9,153 bases of DNA. It comes from Tessaracoccus flavescens. Its GTDB lineage: Bacteria > Actinomycetota > Actinomycetes > Propionibacteriales > Propionibacteriaceae. Location: contig DYZF01000275.1 in the NCBI GenBank assembly GCA_020741375.1, forward strand, positions 1 through 9,153, in the 5' to 3' direction. Shown piece by piece: positions 5,118 through 9,153 of this stretch. Both the position numbers and the translations under genes were made by a program. The notes under the pieces are model-generated. The model was not told where the DNA came from. It saw nothing but the letters and a program-made list of their open reading frames with translations, and searched no databases. Within the stretch, counting starts at the first letter, position 1; each line of letters begins with the position of its first letter.

Positions 5118-6455
5118 TCAGGCCGCCGGGGCGGTGGCGCGGCCGAGCCCGGTGTAGGCCCAGCCCGCCGCCCGCCACTCGGCGGGGTTCAGGGCGTTGC
5201 GGCCGTCGATAATCACCGGACGGTTGACCACCCCGGCCGTGGCGGCAGGGTTGAGCTCGACGTACTCGCTCCACTCGGTGAGCAGCACCACCAGATCAGC
5301 ATCGCGCAGTGCCTCGGTGGTGTCGTCGACGGCGGTGAGCCCGGGCGCGACGCGACGCACGTTGACCAGCGCCTCTGGATCCGTCACCGTGACGACGGCG
5401 CCCTGCTCGGCCAAGCGGCGGGCCACGTCGAGCGCGGGCGAATCGCGCACGTCGTCGCTGTTCGGCTTGAACGCGGCGCCGAGCACGGTGATCCGCCGGC
5501 CGGCGACGTCGCCGTCGAAGGACGCGACAGCGAGATCCACCACCCGATCGCGGCGACGCAGGTTGATGGCGTCCACCTCGTGGAGGAACGCGACGGCGTC
5601 CTGCACGCCCAGTTCCTCGGCGCGGGCCATGAAGGCGCGGATGTCCTTAGGCAGGCACCCGCCGCCGAAACCGACGCCGGCGCGCAGGAACTTCTTGCCG
5701 ATCCGGTCGTCGTGGCCGAGGGCTTCGGCGAGGTCGGAGATGTCGCCGCCGGTGGCCTCACACAGCTCGGCCATCGCGTTGATGAACGAGATCTTGGTGG
5801 CGAGGAACGAGTTGGCGGCCACCTTCACCAGCTCCGCCGTCGGGTAGGTGGTGACGATCTGCGGGATGCGCTGGGCCAGCAGCGATGCGTACACCTCGTC
5901 GAGGGCGGCCTGACCACGCTGCGCATGCTCGGGGTTGGTGGAGACGCCGTAGACGATGCGGTCGGGCGTGAGGGTGTCTTGAACAGCGAAGCCCTCGCGG
6001 AGGAACTCCGGGTTCCACACGAGCGTCACCCCGCGGGCCTCCAGCAGCTCGGCGATGGCCGACGCCGTGCCCACCGGCACCGTCGACTTCCCCACCACCA
6101 CCGGGCGCGCGCCCTCGGGGATGGCCTCCAGCAGTTGGGCGACGGCGGCCGTCACGTAGCTGAGATCTGCCGCGCCGCTGTCGCCGCGCTGCGGGGTGCC
6201 GACGGCGATGAAGTGCACGTCCACGTCGGCCAGTTCCTCGGCGGCGGGGGCGACCGCGAACTTCAGCCGCCCGGTGGCCATGGCACTGGTCAGCAGTTCC
6301 GGGAGGCCGGGCTCGAAGAACGGCGCCTCACCCTTGCTGAGCGCCTCGATCTTCGCGGGATCGACGTCGACGCCGATGACCTCGTGGCCGAGCTCCGCCA
6401 TGCAGGCCGCATGGACGGCGCCGAGGTAGCCACAACCGATCACTGAAATACGCAT
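5118..6455 (-). CDS. UDP-glucose 6-dehydrogenase
   Basis: This cytoplasmic NAD-dependent enzyme oxidises UDP-glucose in two steps to UDP-glucuronate, a precursor of acidic surface polysaccharides and glycolipids. The 445-residue length is typical. The N-terminal NAD-binding Rossmann fold begins with VIGCGYLG (residues 5-12) and the acidic strand end VIGVDVDP (26-33). Further signatures are FFEPGLPELL (46-55), GKSTVPVGTA (122-131), NPEFLREG (148-155), the helix Lys211/Asn215, the catalytic loop GVGFGGGCLPKD with Cys267, and FKPNSDDVRDSP (329-340) in the UDP-binding domain. All key residues are present. The ATG at 6455 sits 5 bases after the preceding gene's stop and directly begins the Rossmann strand. 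An in-frame GTG overlapping that stop (complement of 6462-6464) would add three residues. It is the last gene of the exporter/kinase operon. A related nucleotide-sugar dehydrogenase specificity, such as UDP-ManNAc, is less likely given the sequence blocks. Usual symbols are ugd, udg or tuaD. Confidence 0.94.
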   Translation of the reverse strand: MRISVIGCGYLGAVHAACMAELGHEVIGVDVDPAKIEALSKGEAPFFEPGLPELLTSAMATGRLKFAVAPAAEELADVDVHFIAVGTPQRGDSGAADLSYVTAAVAQLLEAIPEGARPVVVGKSTVPVGTASAIAELLEARGVTLVWNPEFLREGFAVQDTLTPDRIVYGVSTNPEHAQRGQAALDEVYASLLAQRIPQIVTTYPTAELVKVAANSFLATKISFINAMAELCEATGGDISDLAEALGHDDRIGKKFLRAGVGFGGGCLPKDIRAFMARAEELGVQDAVAFLHEVDAINLRRRDRVVDLAVASFDGDVAGRRITVLGAAFKPNSDDVRDSPALDVARRLAEQGAVVTVTDPEALVNVRRVAPGLTAVDDTTEALRDADLVVLLTEWSEYVELNPAATAGVVNRPVIIDGRNALNPAEWRAAGWAYTGLGRATAPAA

Positions 6456-6460
6456 GGGGG

Positions 6461-7441
6461 TCACTTTCTGGTCAGGGCCTTGTCGGTCCAGGTGCCAAGC
6501 CACGGCGCGGAGGCCGGGCGGAAGGAATAGAGGAACGCGAGCCGGAGACGGCTGGCGGAGGCGTAGGCGGCGAGCCGCTGCGCGCTGATGCCCAGCGCGT
6601 CGACGGCGGTGCCCACGATGGCGCGCGCCTCGTCGGCGCGGGTGAGGGTGCCCTGCATCTCGCGCAGGTCGATGTGAACGAGCAGGTTGGCCAGATCGAG
6701 GGCGGCCTCGCCGCGGGCGGCGGTGTCGAGATCCAAGAGGTGGAGTCGCTGACCGTCCCAAAGGGCCTGCTTGTCGTGCAGGTCGCGGTGGAGGGTCACG
6801 GCAGGATCCGGCGTGCGCAACAGCGCTGCGCAGGTGTCGTCGACGGCCGCGGCCAACTCGTCGAGCCGCTCCAGCGAGCCGAAGCGCTGCGCGTGGCCGA
6901 GCCACGTGCGCAGCACCTCCACCTCATCGGCCGCCGTGTGCTCGGGCAGTTCCAGCGCCGTCGCCGCGAACGCCGGCCACCCGGCTGCGAGTGCTCGCCA
7001 GCCGTCGAGGCCGTCGTCGCCCAACTCGTGCAGTGTCCGGCCGGGGAGCAGGGAGAACTCGACGGTGTCGTCGGTGTGGGCGAGCACCTCGGCGGAGCCG
7101 AAACCGGCCGCCGTGCAAGCTGTGGCCAGCGCCGTCGACACCTCGGCCACGCGTGAGGCCTTGCCGGGGCGAAGGATCTTCACCGCCCGATCGTCGGAGA
7201 GCACGACGGCGCGCTTGTGGAGACGATGCACCACCAAGCGACCGGTGTGACCCGCGCCGAGCGCCGAGAGCTTGCGATCCTCGCCGAACGGGGAGAGGGT
7301 GAGGCCGCCACTCGAATCGATGCGCCCGGCGCGGGGTCCTTGGGTACCGTCGACCAGTTCGACGGTGAGCGTGCCGTCTGGCGTGGGCCAGGCTCGGCGA
7401 ATGCCGGGGGTGCTACGCAGCGTAGCCAGCGCCGGGTTCAC
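6461..7441 (-). CDS. Phosphotransferase-fold protein (APH/maltokinase-like), downstream member of a tandem pair
   Basis: This 326-residue protein has the aminoglycoside-phosphotransferase/small-molecule kinase fold. After a beta-rich N-terminal segment (1-70), the N-lobe includes RAVKILRPGK with the probable ATP-anchoring Lys88, then the hinge-like EFSLLPGRTL (128-137). The catalytic loop is LHRDLHDKQALW with His218, Asp220 and Gln225, and the metal-binding motif is LLDLDT with Asp237 and Asp239, followed by ALDLANLLVHIDLR. Gln replaces the usual Asn in HxDxxxxN; this also occurs in maltokinase-like and glucosamine-kinase-like actinobacterial enzymes, so catalysis is plausible. The GTG start overlaps the upstream gene's stop as GTGA and has GAGGAGG (complement of 7449-7455) seven bases before it, so it is well supported; the frame stays open upstream, but only as a shadow of the neighbour. 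The linkage to Ugd and an exporter points to a sugar or lipid-sugar substrate rather than an antibiotic. Substrate unknown. Confidence 0.85.
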   Translation of the reverse strand: MNPALATLRSTPGIRRAWPTPDGTLTVELVDGTQGPRAGRIDSSGGLTLSPFGEDRKLSALGAGHTGRLVVHRLHKRAVVLSDDRAVKILRPGKASRVAEVSTALATACTAAGFGSAEVLAHTDDTVEFSLLPGRTLHELGDDGLDGWRALAAGWPAFAATALELPEHTAADEVEVLRTWLGHAQRFGSLERLDELAAAVDDTCAALLRTPDPAVTLHRDLHDKQALWDGQRLHLLDLDTAARGEAALDLANLLVHIDLREMQGTLTRADEARAIVGTAVDALGISAQRLAAYASASRLRLAFLYSFRPASAPWLGTWTDKALTRK

Positions 7442-8571
7442 TTCAGGGCCTCCTCGATCTCGTCGAGGCGGATTTCGATCAGATCGCGCCACTCGGGGTT
7501 GGCGCGGCGGACTGGATCGACGGCGGACAGCAGCAACGCGCGTGCCCGGGCCGCCGTCAGCTCGCGTTCGCCCGGCACCGCTCCCCCGGCCGACGCGTAG
7601 CCGTCGAGCAGTTCGCGCCCGAGCGGCTCGGTGGTCGCGGCCAGATAGGAGCCGAGGTCGACGGCGGGTGCGGCCAGGCAGGCGCGGTCGAAGTCGGTGA
7701 TCCACGTGCGCCCGGTGGTGGTGTCCAGGAGCATCTGGTCCGGGGACGCGTCGCCGTGCACCAATGCGCTGCCGCCGAACGATTGGCTGCGCACCTCAGC
7801 CCAGCGGGACGCGGTCGCGGCGGCCACCTGGCCCATCCGCTCGGCCAAGCCGTCGTCGAGGTGGCCGAGCAGGGCCACGTGTGCGGCGCCGACGTCGGCG
7901 AGGTCTGGTTCCGCTGCGAGGGCGTCGGCGAGGCTGGGCGCGAGCTCGACGGTGTGCAGCCGGGCGAGGGCCTCCCCGACGGCGCGGGTGGCGGGTGCCG
8001 ACGGCGTCGCCTCCAGATCGGTGTCGCCGACGAAGGCTTGCACCGCGACCTGCGGACGCGAGCCCGTGTCGAGCCGACCCGGCACGGGGACCCCGGCCTC
8101 GGTGAGCGCCCAATCGAGCGGCAACGCGACCTCGTCGGGCGTCGCGGACAGGCGGACGGTGGTGGCGCCGCGGCGCAGCACGAAGCGTCGCAGCGGGTTG
8201 TAGCGCAGCACCTGATCGCCCACCTCAACGAGCGATTCCTTCAGCGCCTGCCGGATCACCGCAGCCAGCTGGGGATCGGCCGACACCTCGCCCGCCTGCA
8301 GGAGCAGCCCCGCGTGGATGGCGCGCACGTGGATGCGCTGGCCGCGCCGCTCGGCCCGCTCGACGGCCTTACTGGCCTTGTCTTGCACGGCCGGCCACAG
8401 GATCCGGGCCCACCCGTCGACGCGACCGCTGGCCTGATCGCGCAGCCCGATGACGACGGAGGTGCCGGGCTTGATGCGGAGGCGGTCGGCCACCACGGGG
8501 CGGCCGGTGAGTTCGGCCAGGATCGTCGGATCGAGCAGTGCGTCGATCAGCTGCTGCAGGACGCGGTTCAT
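7438..8571 (-). CDS. Phosphotransferase-fold protein (APH/maltokinase-like), upstream member of a tandem pair
   Basis: This 377-residue protein also has the APH/small-molecule kinase fold. The C-lobe contains the catalytic loop ALVHGDASPDQMLLD with His272, Asp274 and Gln279, and the metal motif ITDFDRA with Asp293 and Asp295, then AVDLGSYLA. Residues 196-210 (RAVGEALARLHTVEL) form the usual linker helix. The N-terminal half has two segments that each look like an N-lobe strand pair: RLRIKPGTSVVIGLRD with GWARILWP (30-60), and VLRYNPLRRFVLRRG with TTVRLSA (121-143). In both, Arg stands where an ATP-anchoring Lys might be expected. The ATG overlaps the exporter stop by one base (TGATG) and is preceded by AGGAGGGG (complement of 8575-8582). 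The gene ends in a GTGA overlap with the next kinase-like gene, so the pair is translationally coupled. It shares only motif-level similarity with its neighbour, so recent duplication is unlikely. Activity is probable and substrate unknown; a scaffolding or pseudokinase role is possible. Confidence 0.83.
   Translation of the reverse strand: MNRVLQQLIDALLDPTILAELTGRPVVADRLRIKPGTSVVIGLRDQASGRVDGWARILWPAVQDKASKAVERAERRGQRIHVRAIHAGLLLQAGEVSADPQLAAVIRQALKESLVEVGDQVLRYNPLRRFVLRRGATTVRLSATPDEVALPLDWALTEAGVPVPGRLDTGSRPQVAVQAFVGDTDLEATPSAPATRAVGEALARLHTVELAPSLADALAAEPDLADVGAAHVALLGHLDDGLAERMGQVAAATASRWAEVRSQSFGGSALVHGDASPDQMLLDTTTGRTWITDFDRACLAAPAVDLGSYLAATTEPLGRELLDGYASAGGAVPGERELTAARARALLLSAVDPVRRANPEWRDLIEIRLDEIEEALK
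7449..7455 (-). promoter_or_regulatory. Shine-Dalgarno site deciding the start of the second phosphotransferase gene
   Basis: On the minus strand GAGGAGG lies 7 bases before the GTG at 7441, inside the end of the upstream gene. It supports the GTGA overlap start. Confidence 0.75.
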
Positions 8572-9153
8572 CAGCCCCTCCTGATCTCGTCAGGCGTGCG
8601 GCCGCTGGCCTCCACCCATTCGCGGAAGATCGGGTCGTCGGCCAGCAGCGCGGACGGGCTGCCCTCGCGCAGGATGCGTCCGTCCTCCAGCCACACCACG
8701 CGGTCGGCGCGCAGCGCCATCTCGACGTCGTGGGTGACGGCTAGCGTCGTGCGGCCCGCCACCAGTCGGGCGATGGCGTCGAGCACGTCCTTGGCCGCCT
8801 CCGGGTCGAGGCCGGTGGTGGCCTCGTCGAGAACGACGACGGGCGAATCTCGCAGCAGGGCGCGGGCGATCGCGACGCGCTGCCGCTGGCCGCCCGACAG
8901 GGTGCCGCCGCGCTCGCCGACGACCGTGTCGTAGCCGTCGGGCAGGGCCATGATGAAGTTGTGCGCGAACGCGGCGCGGGCCGCGGCCTCCACCTCGGCG
9001 TCGGTGGCATCTTGGCGGCCGTAGCGGATGTTCTCGCGCAGGGTGCCGGTGAACAGCACCGCCTCTTGATGCAGCAGCGAGACGTTGGAGCGCAGGTAGG
9101 CGAGATCGAGGTCGCGGAGAGGGTGGCCGTCTAGGGTCACCTCGCCGAGCTTC
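8571..9153 (-). CDS. ABC exporter, nucleotide-binding domain (N-terminal part outside the window)
   Basis: This is the C-terminal end of an ATP-binding cassette protein; the frame is open through base 9153, so the gene continues off the right edge. Visible in order: the D-loop-preceding region [15 protein letters not shown], the Q-loop [21 protein letters not shown], the signature motif [16 protein letters not shown], Walker [13 protein letters not shown], and the H-loop LAVTHDVEM. The Walker A motif lies upstream. [13 protein letters not shown] and [20 protein letters not shown] are typical of type IV (MsbA/ABCB-like) exporters, in which a six-helix membrane domain precedes this domain in one chain, so a fused half-transporter is expected. 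Walker B is followed by TTGLD rather than the usual SALD, a minor variation. As the first visible gene of the operon it overlaps the next start by one base. It probably moves a lipid-linked or glycosylated product out of the cell. Whether it works as a homodimer or with a partner cannot be told here. Confidence 0.93.
   Translation of the reverse strand, partial: KLGEVTLDGHPLRDLDLAYLRSNVSLLHQEAVLFTGTLRENIRYGRQDATDAEVEAAARAAFAHNFIMALPDGYDTVVGERGGTLSGGQRQRVAIARALLRDSPVVVLDEATTGLDPEAAKDVLDAIARLVAGRTTLAVTHDVEMALRADRVVWLEDGRILREGSPSALLADDPIFREWVEASGRTPDEIRRG
8575..8582 (-). promoter_or_regulatory. Shine-Dalgarno site of the first phosphotransferase gene
   Basis: On the minus strand AGGAGGGG lies 3 bases before the ATG at 8571 (5 bases counted from AGGAGG), within the last codons of the exporter gene. 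It fixes the start and indicates efficient coupling. Confidence 0.75.

Noticed and set aside
4977..6446. 489-aa open frame on the plus strand opposite the UDP-glucose dehydrogenase gene
   Set aside because: It lies antisense to a gene with every catalytic motif intact, and its composition is typical of a shadow frame.
6461..8571. Interpretation of the tandem APH-fold genes as aminoglycoside resistance
   Set aside because: The HxDxxxxQ loop, the Ugd/exporter operon and the lack of any mobile element argue for metabolic kinases. Drug resistance is not supported by the sequence.
7756..8934. 392-aa plus-strand frame opposite the kinase and exporter genes
   Set aside because: It is a shadow of two genes with clear catalytic motifs.

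Overview
The window is high-GC DNA (strong G/C third-position bias, GTG starts, TGA stops, many start/stop overlaps) from an actinobacterium. The left end carries a trpG/pabA-type amidotransferase, a DUF881 protein and CrgA. These neighbour the pknB/pknA/rodA/pbpA cell-division cluster near the replication origin in many Actinobacteria. Protein styles and gene content suggest the Propionibacteriaceae or relatives. That family placement is inference, not shown directly.

Layout. (1) 1-510 (+): 3' part of a class I glutamine amidotransferase (TrpG/PabA). (2) 511-692: convergent gap with short inverted repeats. (3) 693-1472 (-): membrane-anchored DUF881 protein, apparently read from a leaderless promoter. 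(4) 1473-1573: divergent promoter region. (5) 1574-4965 (+): crgA, a HAD-family phosphatase overlapping it, class II lysyl-tRNA synthetase, and a DMT/EamA transporter, all closely packed; lysS may also have its own promoter. (6) 4966-5117: second convergent gap, AT-richer, holding an 85-bp element with perfect 16-bp inverted arms and a set of competing smaller hairpins. (7) 5118-9153 (-): a tightly coupled operon transcribed right to left: an ABC exporter (partial, runs off the right edge), a 377-aa phosphotransferase-fold protein, a second 326-aa phosphotransferase-fold protein, and UDP-glucose 6-dehydrogenase. No gene-free stretch exceeds 300 bases.

How the genes fit together. The left half is housekeeping: folate or tryptophan precursor synthesis, regulation of septal peptidoglycan assembly, and tRNA charging. 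The right-hand operon is the most interesting part. Its junctions are 1-nt and 4-nt overlaps plus a 5-nt gap, so the four proteins are probably made together. It joins a source of UDP-glucuronate (Ugd), two small-molecule-kinase-like proteins with the HxDxxxxQ loop also known from maltokinase and glucosamine-kinase relatives, and an ATP-driven exporter. This suggests production and export of a uronate-containing surface glycan or glycolipid. The substrate cannot be deduced from this window, and upstream genes outside it (exporter N-terminus, possible glycosyltransferases) would decide the matter. I see no CRISPR array, tRNA, rRNA, transposase or phage gene.
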